In this document: positions 10,838 through 21,566 of the stretch, piece by piece | Position numbering within the stretch: the stretch's first letter is position 1 | How the letters are laid out: every line of letters starts with the position of its first letter | Source: Clavaria fumosa | Lineage: Eukaryota; Basidiomycota; Agaricomycetes; Agaricales; Clavariaceae | DNA length: 64,000 nt | Reading direction: 5' to 3' | NCBI GenBank assembly: GCA_951802425.1 | Contig: OX637801.1 | Span: 2,542,001 to 2,606,000 of the forward strand | The notes under the pieces: model-generated | Told to the model about the DNA's origin: nothing | Database searches by the model: none | What the model saw: the letters and a program-made list of their open reading frames with translations, nothing else | Translations under genes and position numbers: made by a program

Positions 10838-13800
10838 ATGAAACTTGATCACATAACCCTTCTGGAGGGTGCAAAGAATTATGTGGAATGGTCGAAGGCA
10901 ATGAAGTATGCCCTCATGGGCGAACAGCTTTGGAAACACATATCGAAGGGGACGAGTCGCATCGACATTGCAAACTACGGGGTATATGCACCCTTGCTCA
11001 CAGCAGAAAGCTCTGAGGAAGAGTTTGAGGCAGCCGAGAAGTACGCCGCATCCGATGCGAAGGCTAATTCAGCCATCCGCCGTCGCCTCGCCCCACTTGT
11101 ACAGACAAACATACCTACCACCTGTGATTACTCAGCGCGCGACACCTGGGAACATCTCAAGGAGACATACTACAAGTCCGACGTAAGCGCGCAGTTCACG
11201 CTCAGAGAGCAAGTTGCTTCTCTCAAGCTTCGAGATGCTGCCGATGCCGAGAGGTATCTTGGGGAGTTCAACACTGCAATGGAACGGTTTGCTGCCATGG
11301 GTGTGAGCTACTCCGATGCAGACGCGATCTTCCAGACCATCAACGGGATCCCCAATGCAGGAACCTGGCTCGTCTTCAAGCAGGTGACCCTGGCCACCGT
11401 CTCTGCAGCTGCTGCGACTTCAACCCCGATGACCTATAGCCAAGTGAGATACCGCATAGAGGCAGAAGCAGAGAGGGTTCGCGGCCTGGGGAAGCAACGC
11501 CCAGGACCGGGCTCCGAATACGCAAATGTGGCAAGGGAGGTTCGCAAGCATCAGAACAACCCAAGCAGTACCCCATGCACAAACCCACGTTGCACAAGGA
11601 ATGGGCGACAAGCCGAATCACATGACCTGGAGCATTGTTTCCAGCCCAGAGGGGGTATGGAAGGCCAGAAACCTGAGTGGATGGTACAGCGCGACAAGGC
11701 GAGGAAGGCAGCGAAGCCTGCCCACTCGAATCCAGCCATGGCAAGTCAGCCGCCAGCAGCGCTAGCAGCCTCCGGGATCGAATGGAATCTTGATGCCGAC
11801 CTCTCCTGTGTGGCTTCTGAAGGTTCCGAGCTGGCCCTCCTAGCGAACCACGCCCTAGCTGCGCTCCTAGACTCTGGGACAACATCCCACATCATAAGGG
11901 ACAGGCAGCACTTCTGGACTTACGATGAGACTCTCGCAACCCCAGTCCGAACGGCAAATCACGGTGTTCTTGAGACGCGTGGTCGTGGGGACTGTGTCGC
12001 ACTTATTCAGTGGAACGGTTGCTCACGCCGACTCAAGTTCAGAGGCTGTCTTCATGCACCTAGGGCTGTCATCAACCTAGTATCTGTCGGAACGATGGTA
12101 AATGCGAACTTTGGGCTAAACTTTGATTTTGGGAAGGTGTCAATCACCACACCTCCCTCTCCCTCTGGTCGCCATGTGTGCTATGAGCGAGAGTTGGAAG
12201 GGAAGCTCGCTTTCCTCGACATTGAGTTTCTCATGCCACCACCAAGCCTGCCAAGGTTCCCAGAGGAGTCCTCCGCATTTGCTAAAGTTGAACTGACCGC
12301 TGAACTCTGGCATGCTCGACTAGGCCATGCTGGAGGCGAAGTTGCCAAGCGCCTGTGGTCCTCAGCTACTGGTGTCACGATGGCCCCTGACAAACCCTAC
12401 ACGTGCGAGGCTTGTATCATTGGGAAACACCCACGGCAACCACATCCCTCATCTGAAATGCCTCGCACCAGCAAGTTCTTGGAGCTGGTGCACTTTGATA
12501 CGTTTGGTCCTTTCCCTGTGGAGACTCCTCATGGGAAGCTCTATGGGATCCTTTTCTTGGACGACTATGGGAACAATGTCAAAATTGATCTTCTCGCCTT
12601 GAAGAGCCAAGCATTGGCAGCCTTCAAACACATGCAGACACACTGGGAACGGAAGTTCGGGCGGAAGCTACTGAAGGTGCGATCTGACAATGCCAGGGAG
12701 TTCTGGAGTAATGAATTCACGGAGTACATCAATGAGAATGGCATCGAGCGTGAATTTGCGTGCCCTTATGCTCACCAGCAGAATGGGAAGGCTGAAAGGG
12801 CTATCAGGACGATCGAGGGCCGTGTCCTGGCGATGCTGGCCGGTGCTGGGGCATCTCGAAGCCTATGGGGTGAAGCGACTCTGACAGCGGCCTATCTTTG
12901 GAACCGCACACCGTCTCGAACCCTTCCTCCTGGAGTGACACCTTTCGAGATGGTACATGGACGCAAGCCTGACCTCTCACACCTTCGGGTGTGGGGCTCA
13001 CGCTGCTATGCGCGGGTTCCCCTGGAGCTGCAGACAAAACTGGGTCCAAGGTCGCGCGAATGCTATTTCATGGGCTACCCGGACGGCGTGAAGGGCTACA
13101 GGGTGCGGGATGCGAGCACGCGGGCTTTCTTCAACTCCAGGGACGTAATCTTCGATGAAAACCTGGCTGGGGTTGAGCCTGAAAGCGAAGGAGAAGATGC
13201 GGACACACCTGCGGCATCTATCAGCGATGCTGCTGCCTCAGGGGAGACTCCTGCCACATCTGTTCCCTCCACACCGTCCACTCCGCCCCGTCGTGCGCCG
13301 AAGCCGCCGGCCCCTCCGCCACGCCCCAAGAGCACTCGCACTCGAGTCCTGACCGAGTTCGGGAAGCGAAATGAAGCTGCAGTTCAGAGGTCGAAGGAGT
13401 TCAGGGAGAGGCTGGCGGCAGCCCGAACCGTTCGAGACTCGAGGGGCAGTGCCGCGCCTGGTGTTGGGGGCGATGCGGGCAGTGCCACGCCTGGTGTTGG
13501 GGGCGATGCGGTGGATGCCGGTGAGGCGGGAAACGATGCTCAGAAGGCAGGTGGGGATGCCAGGGTCATCGAGCATGATGCGCCTGTGGGGCACGTCTTT
13601 GGAGATGAGCATGCGAATTTGGTGTGCACTGAGAGTGCTTTCCTGTCAATTCGAAGTGACAGGCCTAGGGACCCCACAGCCCAGTCGTACGACATGCGGG
13701 TGCCCCCTGCAAACTACGCAGAAGCTCGGAGGCGCAGCGACTTTCCCACCTGGGAGGCGACGGTGCAGAAGGAACTCGCCACTCTGAAGGAGATGGGGGT

Positions 13801-14535
13801 GTACTCACTCTCGCACCTTCCCTCAGGCCGGAAAGCAATCGGAAACCGTTGGGTCTTTGAGAACAAGATAGATGGTGACAAGCTGATTGCGAAGGGCCGC
13901 ATTGTCGCCCAGGGCTTTCTTCAGATCCCAGGGGTGGACTTTTGCAGGACATTCGCGCCTGTGGTCAAGGGCGCTTCTGTGCGAATGGTCGCGGCTGCTG
14001 CGTGTCGTCGGGGGTGGTCTCTAGAATGTTTTGACGCCACACGAGCCTTTCTCTGGGGTGATTTAGAGGAGGAACTGTACATGAAGATCCCTGATGGCTT
14101 CGTATTTCCTGATGGCGCCTTACCCGACGGATGCAACACCATCGCTGACGTCATCATGCGTCTCTGGAAGTCCCTTTATGGCCTAAAACAGGCGTCCCGC
14201 GTCTGGTACATCAAACTTCGTGGTGTGCTGGAGAAGCTGGGCTTCACCTGCTCTGAGGCAGACCATGCGCTCTTTATCTTCAACAGTGTCTGGTGTGATG
14301 AAGTTGTCCAATGTCTACTAGCAATTCATGTCGATGATGGGATGGCCGGGTCAAGCTCTCAGGCATTCCTGAACTGGGTAAAGCAGGGGATATTGGAGGA
14401 GTTCGGTCTGAAGGATCTGGGACCCATAAAGACGTTCCTCGGAGTACAATTCGAACGCTCCCTTTCCACACTCGAACTCTGGATCCACCAAAGTGAGTAC
14501 ATCGACACTTTGCTAGCAGACTATAGTCTCTCAGA
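10838..14535 (+). CDS. Outer copia gag-pol, 5' part (Gag, protease, integrase, RT)
   Basis: The frame opens with MKLDHITLLEGAKNYVEW, a typical copia Gag start. A knuckle-like Cys/His cluster (CTNPRC...ESHDLEHC) follows near 11570-11640. The protease carries LLDSGTTSHIIRD near 11870. Integrase has the HARLGH...CEACIIGK zinc region and the DDE core with VRSDNAREFWS. Reverse transcriptase contains WVFENKIDGD, YGLKQASRVWY and the catalytic IHVDDGM near 14330. There are no internal stops up to 14535, where a nested element begins; three residues past that point come from the invading LTR. Pol resumes in frame at 19192. Confidence 0.93.
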
Positions 14536-14789
14536 TGATAAATAAGATAATGTCCAGTGCAGGGAAGACCTGAGATTCACGCGAGGGGAATAAAGCGTAT
14601 ATATTAGACGCATAGTGAGACACTAGAAGAATAGACAATACCTGAGATTCACGCGAGGGGAATAAAGCGTGAATCTCTAGGACGCGTATCGGACGACTAT
14701 ATTACGAAAGCAACCGAAGAAGATTTAAGGTTACGCGCTAGTCACTTCCCATAAGCGACGGCATTCAGCCGAACGCCTAAACACCGTCA
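14536..14789 (-). repeat. Nested copia 3' LTR
   Basis: 254 bp, near-identical to 18933-19186. It holds a ~30-bp internal direct repeat (ACCTGAGATTCACGCGAGGG...) at about 14568 and 14640. A purine-rich tract (minus strand GAGTGGGAG) abuts its inner edge at about 14790-14798 and is the likely polypurine tract. The gag-pol stop codon lies 13 nt inside the LTR. Confidence 0.93.
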
Positions 14790-17700
14790 CTCCCACTCGG
14801 ATGAATCTTCGCTGTAAGTCCAAGCGCCGTCCTGAAACTCTTGAAGGGATAGCGGGATAAGCCTTTTGTCAGGATGTTGGCCAACATATCCTTAGTAGGA
14901 CAAAATTTGAGGTCTATCTCGTTGTTTTCTATGCGTTCCCGAATAAAATGATGTCGGATATCTATGTGTTTTGCTCGAGAATGCGAAACAGGGTTCTGGG
15001 AAAGAGCGATACAGCCTTGATTATCGGCGTGGATCGTCGTTGGACCTTTTTGAGGGAATCCGAAGTCCTCCAGCAGTACTCGCAGCCAGACGGCCTCCTT
15101 GGTTGCGTTCGACGCCGCCATATATTCAGCCTCGACGGTTGATAGTGCTACGGTAGGTTGTTTCTTCGAGGACCACGAGACGCATCCACCGGCTACAGAA
15201 AACACAAAACCGCCCACGGATCGTCTAGAATCAGTGTCCTGAGCCCAGTCCGAGTCAGTCCAACCGACGAGATCGAGTGCGCTATCAGGACCACCGAGAG
15301 TCAAACCAAAATCCGCAGTCCCTTTGAGATATCTCAGGACACGTTTGATGGCATCGAAATGAGCCTTTCCAGGATTGATAGAGAACTGCGCAAGGGTAGC
15401 AACGACGTACTGACAGTTGGGGCGAGTTTGGGTCGCATATAAGAGGGAGCCGACTCGTTCGGGATATGATGCGCCGTCTGCGTAAGCCAAGGTTTCTTGG
15501 ACTTCAGTTGGGGAGGGAGATTGCGTAGCGCTGAGACGTTCAGTGGTAGCTAAGGGTGTAGAAATCGCATTGCAGTTACTCATCCCATAGCGCGAGAGTA
15601 CTTCACGTATGTAGGCTGTTTGGTTGAGTTGGACCGTGCGCGCGTTGCGATTGCGTGTAACCTCAATCCCTAAAATGAACTTCAGTTCTCCCAAGTCCGT
15701 TATCTCGAGCTCGCTGCTGAAATTTCTCTTGAACTCCATAACGTCTTCGAGTTTTGAACCTGCTATGGCCATGTCGTCAATGTAGACAAGTACGGTGAGT
15801 ATTATGACTTGATTCCTTGATAGAACGTATAAACAGTCATCGGCAGCACTTTTGGTGAATCCAAGGCCAGACATGATCTTGTCGAGCCTCATTTTCCACT
15901 GACGACCAGCTTGTTTCAGACCATATATCGCCTTTCGCAATCTCCAGATCCAGTTCTCTTTACCAGGTTCGGATATGCCCTCTGGCGCACACATATAAAT
16001 GTCCTCATCCAGATCGCCTTGAAGATAAGCTCCTCGGACATCGACTTGGTGGACTTCCCAGTTCTCTCGGGCAGCGATGGCTAGGAGAGTTCGGAGAGTA
16101 GTGAATTTGGCTACTGATGCGTATGTGGCATTAAAGTCTTGTCCAGGAACCTGTGAAAAACCCTGAGCGACGATGCGAGCCTTATGTTTTACCAGTTTTC
16201 CTTCGCCATCACGTTTTTCTTTCAACACCCAGCGACTTCCAATCACAGTCTTTCCAATCGGAGCGTCATGGACCCACTCGAAGGTACCTGTTTGCTTTAG
16301 CTGCTCAAGTTCGTCGCTCATCGCTTTCTCCCACTGTTTTGAGTACGGTGAATGGACTGCATCATGATAAGTTTTCGGCTCAGTTGAGTAAGTGACGTAG
16401 GCAGCATCATCGGCGTTGCGTCTTATCGCTTCTAGGACTTCATCTTCAGTGGCCTTGTCTCCAAAACGTTCAGGTTCCCTTCGGTTTCTGGTAGACGCTT
16501 CTCGAGGAGGGAGATTCGCCCATTTGGATACCTTCGGTTGGTTTGGCACAACCGGGAGATTGACAGCAGTATCTGTGGAGGATAATAGATGTGATGGATC
16601 AGTAGTGACAGAATTAACGTGCGTTTCCTCCGTATTGACTGCGTGTGTGTTGTCTGATAATTGAAGGTCATCAGATGTGAGTTTTGGAGATCCGTGCGGT
16701 GATACTCCATCGATAATGGCCAGACCAGTAGGAGTTTCATCCTCGATGAAACGCACATCTCGTGAGGCAATGATTTTCTTCGTCTCTAGGTCTTCTAACC
16801 TGTAGCCTTTAGATTCATCGGACCACCAGCCAATTAGGCGACACTTCACAGACGTGGCCGCAAGTTTCCCGCCTCTCACTTTCTTTGGAATGTTCGCATA
16901 CCTGATGGACCCAAAGATACGAAGATGTGAGACGTCCGGTTTCTGCGACGTCCAAGCATGGTATGGGACGGTATTGGCTAGAGCAGCGGTAGGTGAAAGA
17001 TTTCTTATGTGCACGGCATACATGAATGCTTCTCCCCAGTATCGCAAATCCATCGAGGCGGAATGCAGCATGCATCGGACCATTTCAAAATATACCGCGA
17101 TGGTGCGTTCTGCGATGCCGTTTTGCTCTGGAGTGTATGGTATCGTTGTCTGGTGCATAATACCATTCTTTTCACAAAACTTTTGGGTTAAGACGTTAAC
17201 GAACTCAGTCCCATTGTCACTGCGCAGGATGCGACATTTCTCGCTGGACTGACGTTCTAGCCGTGTGATGATCGTGACCAGGGCTCCGTACACGTCGTCT
17301 TTGGTGGTGAGTAATTCACCAGACCCAAACCGGCAGCTGGCTTCGATGACTATTAATGCATAGAGTCTTCCGCTCCAGGTCGCAACCGACATCGGACCAG
17401 TTAAGTCTACCACAATGAGTCCCATCTTGGGGTATATGGTCATGCTGATCTTCGGAATTGGTAATCGGTGAGATTTCCCAAATGCGCATCCTTTGCAGAC
17501 AGTGTCGTAGTTGTGAGGGGTGGATATCGTGAGTCCATTTACCATTTTTCTATTGGCAAGTTTGCAGACTGCGTCGATGTTCAGGTGGCCCATACGGCGA
17601 TGCCAAAGTCTCAAGCTCCCACTTGAACTCGCAAGATATGCAGCTCCGTCTGATTGGTAAGTGACGAGCTCGATTTGATATAGATTTGCGTTCATTAGCT

Positions 17701-18895
17701 TCGCATGGAAAAGCTCCTCGTGGTCAAGTTCAACCTTGATGCGGCCTCCTCCGAATCCACCTATAGCACCGGCTCGTTCCAGCTTCCCGAGACTAACCAG
17801 ATTCGCCGTTAGATTGGGGACATGTAGAACGTCGTGGAGAATGACTGTACGGCAGCCGTTTGGTAAGCGGCACCGAAGGGAGACACTGCCGTGTCCAATG
17901 ACAGGTATATGATTTCCATTTCCTACTGATATCGTCTCATTGGATGCTGATGGCACATATTGAGTGAAAGCAGAGCGGTCGAAGAACATGTGGCGAGTCG
18001 CAGCGCAATCAAGCAAGACCTCGGAGATCTTCGACGATCCGTTGCGCATGGCGTAGAGGCGACCGACTTCGCGAGTCCCCAGGTCTGGGAGGTTTCCAAT
18101 GGTTAGGTGAGCGGATCCGCCGCCATCCTTCTTCGCATCAGCCTCGCGTTTCCAGCAGACATTGGCCCAATGGCCTTTCTTGTGACAATAATGGCACTCA
18201 TCAGTCTTTTGTGAGTCCTTATTCTTCCCAAGACCCTTTTTATTTGCTCGTGAGTATAGTGCTGTATCCGTCCCAGGCTTTTCGCGCTGGCGACGATTCG
18301 CCTCTTGTAGCAGCTTCATGCTAACTAGCTCCGAGGAAAGAATCTCAAGCTTGAATAGAGGAATTTTGACTAACTCCCATGAAGGAGTCTTCAGAAGGGA
18401 TAGGACCATGGCTCGGGCTAGGTGTAAGTCGTCAATCTTCTCGCCACTAGCCATAATCCGGTGACTAATCTCAAGAAGAGAAGCGATATGCTCATCCATA
18501 GAGGTACCATCCAAGTATTTCCGGGTATAGAGGTCTTCGAAAAGATAGTGCATGTTTATCTTTGAAAGATTTGTTTGATGAACCTTCTTGAGCTCATCCC
18601 ACATAATTTTCGCAGTCGTAACGCTATCTTTCTCAATGAAGGGCAGCTGTGTATCCTCGCAGGCTCCCTTGATGTTCCCCATCGTGGCTTGGTCTCGAAG
18701 TTTCCAATCCAGTCTCTCTTTTCTTGCCAAGCGCTTTTCGGCTTCTGGAGCATTCGTCTCGGCTTCGGGTGGACATTCTTCCTCACCAGTAACAATCAAC
18801 CAAAGGTACTTTGATTGTAATGCTGATTTCATATGTCCAGACCATGACGAATAGTTGATACCAGATAGCTTCGGAAATTTTGAAGCCTCGGACAT
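14777..18895 (-). CDS. Nested copia gag-pol polyprotein
   Basis: Single frame of about 1370 aa. I start it at the ATG at 18893-18895 (MSEASKFPKLSG), because the upstream in-frame ATG at 18926-18928 lies inside the primer-binding site. Residue numbers here count from that upstream ATG. Gag (KFPKLSGINYSSWSGHM) is followed by a CCHC knuckle (C245-C248-H253-C258), a protease with LLDCAATRH (Asp about 307; Cys in place of the usual Ser/Thr), integrase with HRRMGHLN...CKGCAFGKSH and RSDNGTEF, RT with VYIDDMAIAG, and RNase H with TDSDWAQD, VEAEYMAASNA and HIDIRHHFIRE. No stops or frameshifts are visible, in contrast to the gypsy copies elsewhere in the window. Confidence 0.95.
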   Translation of the reverse strand: MSEASKFPKLSGINYSSWSGHMKSALQSKYLWLIVTGEEECPPEAETNAPEAEKRLARKERLDWKLRDQATMGNIKGACEDTQLPFIEKDSVTTAKIMWDELKKVHQTNLSKINMHYLFEDLYTRKYLDGTSMDEHIASLLEISHRIMASGEKIDDLHLARAMVLSLLKTPSWELVKIPLFKLEILSSELVSMKLLQEANRRQREKPGTDTALYSRANKKGLGKNKDSQKTDECHYCHKKGHWANVCWKREADAKKDGGGSAHLTIGNLPDLGTREVGRLYAMRNGSSKISEVLLDCAATRHMFFDRSAFTQYVPSASNETISVGNGNHIPVIGHGSVSLRCRLPNGCRTVILHDVLHVPNLTANLVSLGKLERAGAIGGFGGGRIKVELDHEELFHAKLMNANLYQIELVTYQSDGAAYLASSSGSLRLWHRRMGHLNIDAVCKLANRKMVNGLTISTPHNYDTVCKGCAFGKSHRLPIPKISMTIYPKMGLIVVDLTGPMSVATWSGRLYALIVIEASCRFGSGELLTTKDDVYGALVTIITRLERQSSEKCRILRSDNGTEFVNVLTQKFCEKNGIMHQTTIPYTPEQNGIAERTIAVYFEMVRCMLHSASMDLRYWGEAFMYAVHIRNLSPTAALANTVPYHAWTSQKPDVSHLRIFGSIRYANIPKKVRGGKLAATSVKCRLIGWWSDESKGYRLEDLETKKIIASRDVRFIEDETPTGLAIIDGVSPHGSPKLTSDDLQLSDNTHAVNTEETHVNSVTTDPSHLLSSTDTAVNLPVVPNQPKVSKWANLPPREASTRNRREPERFGDKATEDEVLEAIRRNADDAAYVTYSTEPKTYHDAVHSPYSKQWEKAMSDELEQLKQTGTFEWVHDAPIGKTVIGSRWVLKEKRDGEGKLVKHKARIVAQGFSQVPGQDFNATYASVAKFTTLRTLLAIAARENWEVHQVDVRGAYLQGDLDEDIYMCAPEGISEPGKENWIWRLRKAIYGLKQAGRQWKMRLDKIMSGLGFTKSAADDCLYVLSRNQVIILTVLVYIDDMAIAGSKLEDVMEFKRNFSSELEITDLGELKFILGIEVTRNRNARTVQLNQTAYIREVLSRYGMSNCNAISTPLATTERLSATQSPSPTEVQETLAYADGASYPERVGSLLYATQTRPNCQYVVATLAQFSINPGKAHFDAIKRVLRYLKGTADFGLTLGGPDSALDLVGWTDSDWAQDTDSRRSVGGFVFSVAGGCVSWSSKKQPTVALSTVEAEYMAASNATKEAVWLRVLLEDFGFPQKGPTTIHADNQGCIALSQNPVSHSRAKHIDIRHHFIRERIENNEIDLKFCPTKDMLANILTKGLSRYPFKSFRTALGLTAKIHPSGSDGV

Positions 18896-18919
18896 AGACG
18901 TACTGAGAAGATCGCCGAT

Positions 18920-18932
18920 GAGTCTCATAATC
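18920..18932 (-). other. Nested copia primer-binding site
   Basis: On the minus strand GATTATGAGACT directly follows the 5' LTR, sharing 11 nt with the outer copia PBS and so the same tRNA-Met anticodon-arm complementarity. The ATG of an upstream in-frame start lies within it, which argues against that start being the translated one. Confidence 0.55.
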
Positions 18933-19186
18933 TGATAAATAAGATAATGTCCAGTGCAGGGAAGACCTGAGATTCACGCGAGGGGAATAAAGCATATATA
19001 TTAGACGCATAGTGAGACACTAGAAGAATAGACAATACCTGAGATTCACGCGAGGGGAATAAAGCGTGAATCTCTAGGATGCGTATCGGACGACTATATT
19101 ACGAAAGCAACCGAAGAAGATTTAAGGTTACGCGCTAGTCACTTCCCATAAGCGACGGCATTCAGCCGAACGCCTAAACACCGTCA
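18933..19186 (-). repeat. Nested copia 5' LTR
   Basis: 254 bp partner of 14536-14789. It differs at two positions (CG versus CA and CG versus TG). In element orientation it ends CTTATTTATCA, directly before the PBS. Confidence 0.93.
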
Positions 19187-19191
19187 TCGGA

Positions 19192-19981
19192 CTGCGCTGC
19201 CGCCTCGACCCCAATGGACTCAGAGCACCCATTCGGGGATGGCACCGATTCACTCCCTGACGTCCCAAGCCTCAAGGCCTCCTACCAGGCGCTAATGGGA
19301 CGGCTTCTCTTCCTCTCCCTGTTCACACGACCAGACATTACCCTTGCAGTTAACCGGCTCACTCAATTCAATGCGAACCCCCTGCCATGCCACTTCGCTT
19401 CGGCAAAGCGTGTCATACGTTACCTGAAAGGGACAAAGGAACTTCGTCTACACTATGGCACAGGACAGGAGAACGAGAAGAACAAGAGGCTCCGCAACCA
19501 TGGAGGCCTCGACGATCTCATTGGGTTCTCCGACTCTGACTGGGGGGGTGAACAGGACCGTGTGTCCGTCTCGGGCTATGCTTGGTTCTACGGTGGGTGT
19601 CTTGTTGACTGGGGGTGCAAGAAGCAGCGGACTGTAGCCTTGTCATCCACGGAGGCCGAGTACATGGCCATGTCCCTCGCCATCCAAAACGGACTGTGGC
19701 TCCGCTCTTCGCTCACTCAAACACGGCTTACTCATGGGCCATGCACTCCGCTGCATGTTGACAACCAGAGTGCGATAGCTCTTGGATCCAATTCTTCCAT
19801 GCATGGACGTGCGAAACACATCGACATCAAGTATCACTTCATTCGGCAGCACATCTCTGCAAACACATTTCGCGCTATCTGGATTCCCACTGCCTCGAAC
19901 ACTGCCGATGTCTTTACAAAGCCTCTCACCCGTGCCCCACACGAGAGCCATCGGAATGCGCTGGGGCTGGTTACACGCTGA
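19192..19981 (+). CDS. Outer copia pol, 3' part (end of RT and RNase H)
   Basis: Resumes the outer copia frame after the nested element: the two bases before the insertion plus C19192 complete an Asp codon. It encodes the RT/RNase H connection (YQALMGRLLFLSLFTRPDI, KRVIRYLKGT) and RNase H with GFSDSDWGGEQD, SSTEAEYMAMS, LHVDNQSAIAL and HIDIKYHFIRQH. It stops at 19979-19981, 8 bp before the 3' LTR. The segment has no initiation context of its own and is not expected to be expressed separately. Confidence 0.92.
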
Positions 19982-19989
19982 TGGGGATG

Positions 19990-20291
19990 TATTGGCGCTA
20001 TAGGCTAATCAGCGTCTACCAGTGTCTAGCGATCAGTAGGTGCAGAGCCTCTTTCGCATGTCAGTCTCTGCCTAGATGTCATATCTTTGTTCCTGTTTGT
20101 TTCCCTACGTATAAAGCTCTCGTAGTTGAACTTCCTCCCTCAGCTCTTGCCCACAACGCGAGACTGAGGTGAGTTCTAGCTTGTTGGCTACGCATACAGA
20201 CTCTCATACTTTATCACTTGTTAGTTTGGACTAGGTACGAATATACAGCTCTTGCCCACAACGCGAGACTGAGTTTGGACTAGATCCAACA
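19990..20291 (+). repeat. Outer copia 3' LTR
   Basis: 302-bp partner of 10395-10696, with two CpG-type differences. It is preceded by the purine-rich TGATGGGGATG (likely polypurine tract, overlapping the pol stop) and followed by the TCTTT duplication. Confidence 0.93.
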
Positions 20292-20296
20292 TCTTT

Positions 20297-20972
20297 CTCC
20301 TTTCATCCTAGTGCCCGCTCTTCATCTGAGTCATTTCTCCTTTCTTAAATGTGAGGGACACCAAGTTCACCTCTTTGCCTCCTCTCTCGCCCTCAGTGTC
20401 CCTTACGTATGTTGTTCTCTCTCAGTTTTCCCTCTTCACTCTCATCTTTTGTCTCTTACTAGCCTCGCATCTGTACTATTCGTGTTGCTACCCTCCCGCC
20501 CTCCCTGTGTACTGTAGTCATGTTTGTCATTCTTTACCAGCCCACTCGTCAATCTCACCTGCAGGCGCTTTGTTTGCGCCGTGATTGCCTAATCAGCCCA
20601 TTCACTCAGGCTCGTCCTCCTTGCTCGGTCATCAGATTAGGTACATTTACATTTACTAGTAAGGCAGACTTTGTCAGCAGCGACCTTGCTTACATGTTGA
20701 GTCTGCCTTTTCACTTTTCAGGGCACTCATCCCCCTTTTTGGCCTCCCTTTCAGTGGTGTGCCACAGAACACAAACAAATCAAAACTTTCTCACACTTTT
20801 TGGCCAAGTTTTGATTTATTTGTGTTCTGTAGCAAATTGTGTAGTGACCTTTCTGTCTTGCGCAGCTGGACAAGTACCCCACAGGCTGTCCTGCTCCAAA
20901 AACTCAGGGAGCAAACCCATCTGCTGTTAGGATTGCTTACCTAAGCCATCCCAAAGAGGAAACTGGGAGGCT
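20297..20972. other. Non-coding stretch between copia and a decayed LTR
   Basis: Pyrimidine-rich on the plus strand (20297-20560), then mixed composition. No supported gene. It contains the hairpin annotated at 20764-20830. Confidence 0.4.
20764..20830. repeat. Inverted repeat with 25-bp arms and 17-nt loop
   Basis: Left arm 20764-20788 (ACAGAACACAAACAAATC...) and right arm 20806-20830 pair at 24 of 25 positions around a 17-nt loop. It is AT-rich and could be a foldback or MITE remnant, or a stable RNA hairpin if transcribed. Confidence 0.8.
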
Positions 20973-21198
20973 TGTTAGAATGTCACATGACCTGTGGCTG
21001 AGGGACAGATTATGTAATCCCAAAGTCACCTGACCTATACCTTGGCATGTCATGTGATCCAAGGGTCCAAGTGTGGGAATGCTGGCAAGTGCCAAAGCAT
21101 TTGGTATATATACTTTTGCTTTTCCTTTTTTGTACTCTTTTCCCCTTATCTTAGTATTATTGACCTTACCATTAAGTTGTGTGAGACCCAGTCTGATA
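20973..21198 (+). repeat. Probable decayed solo LTR (same family as the LTR at 28777-29081)
   Basis: Begins TGTTAG and ends CTGATA. The segment from TATATATAC (about 21107) through TGTACTCTTTTCCCCTTA, TTAGTAT and TTAAGTTGTGTGA resembles the minus strand of the solo LTR at 28777-29081. No clear target duplication is seen, so the edges are approximate. Confidence 0.5.
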
Positions 21199-21566
21199 TC
21201 TGCCCAATTCCAGCAAGGTGAGTGGGATATTCTTTTCAATTCCACTTGTCCTAGAGCTCATGCAGTTGTTTGCTGATCTGCAGGTCATTGAACATTTGGT
21301 ACAGACCTATCTTACCATTTTCCTCCTTCCTTACAGATAATCACTTCTCCTGTGTGTTGGTGTGGGTGCTGCAGACATTCAACAGTGATTTGGCAGACCC
21401 TGTATCAAAGTCTATTGGTAGGCTTCAGCAGTTGGTGTGAGGAACATGCTGAAGTTGCATGTCCTGGAGTAGAGGTTGAAGGATCTTCAGTGGCATATTT
21501 GCTGCCCACATTAGCAATGCCTTGTAGACAATATTAGGGTTATCTTAGTATCTGTTTACAGGAATC

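Larger units (their letters stand above)
14536..19186 (-). mobile_element. Nested Ty1/copia LTR retrotransposon, intact
   Basis: 4.65-kb element on the minus strand with 254-bp LTRs at 14536-14789 and 18933-19186 (TG...CA termini). It is flanked by TCAGA (14531-14535) and TCGGA (19187-19191), a 5-bp target duplication with one CG/CA-type difference. The LTRs differ at two sites, both CpG transitions, so insertion was very recent. A single uninterrupted gag-pol frame is present and the element may be autonomous. It lies between the RT and RNase H parts of the outer copia. Confidence 0.96.
10395..20291 (+). mobile_element. Ty1/copia LTR retrotransposon (outer copia), interrupted by a nested copia
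   Basis: Two 302-bp LTRs (10395-10696 and 19990-20291) flank one gag-pol frame. A perfect 5-bp target duplication TCTTT lies at 10390-10394 and 20292-20296. The LTRs differ at only two sites, both CG/TG transitions, indicating a recent insertion. Bases 14536-19191 are a second copia element plus one copy of its target duplication, so the outer element is about 5.2 kb. Removing the insert restores an uninterrupted frame of about 1495 aa. The order protease-integrase-RT-RNase H identifies the copia superfamily. Confidence 0.95.
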
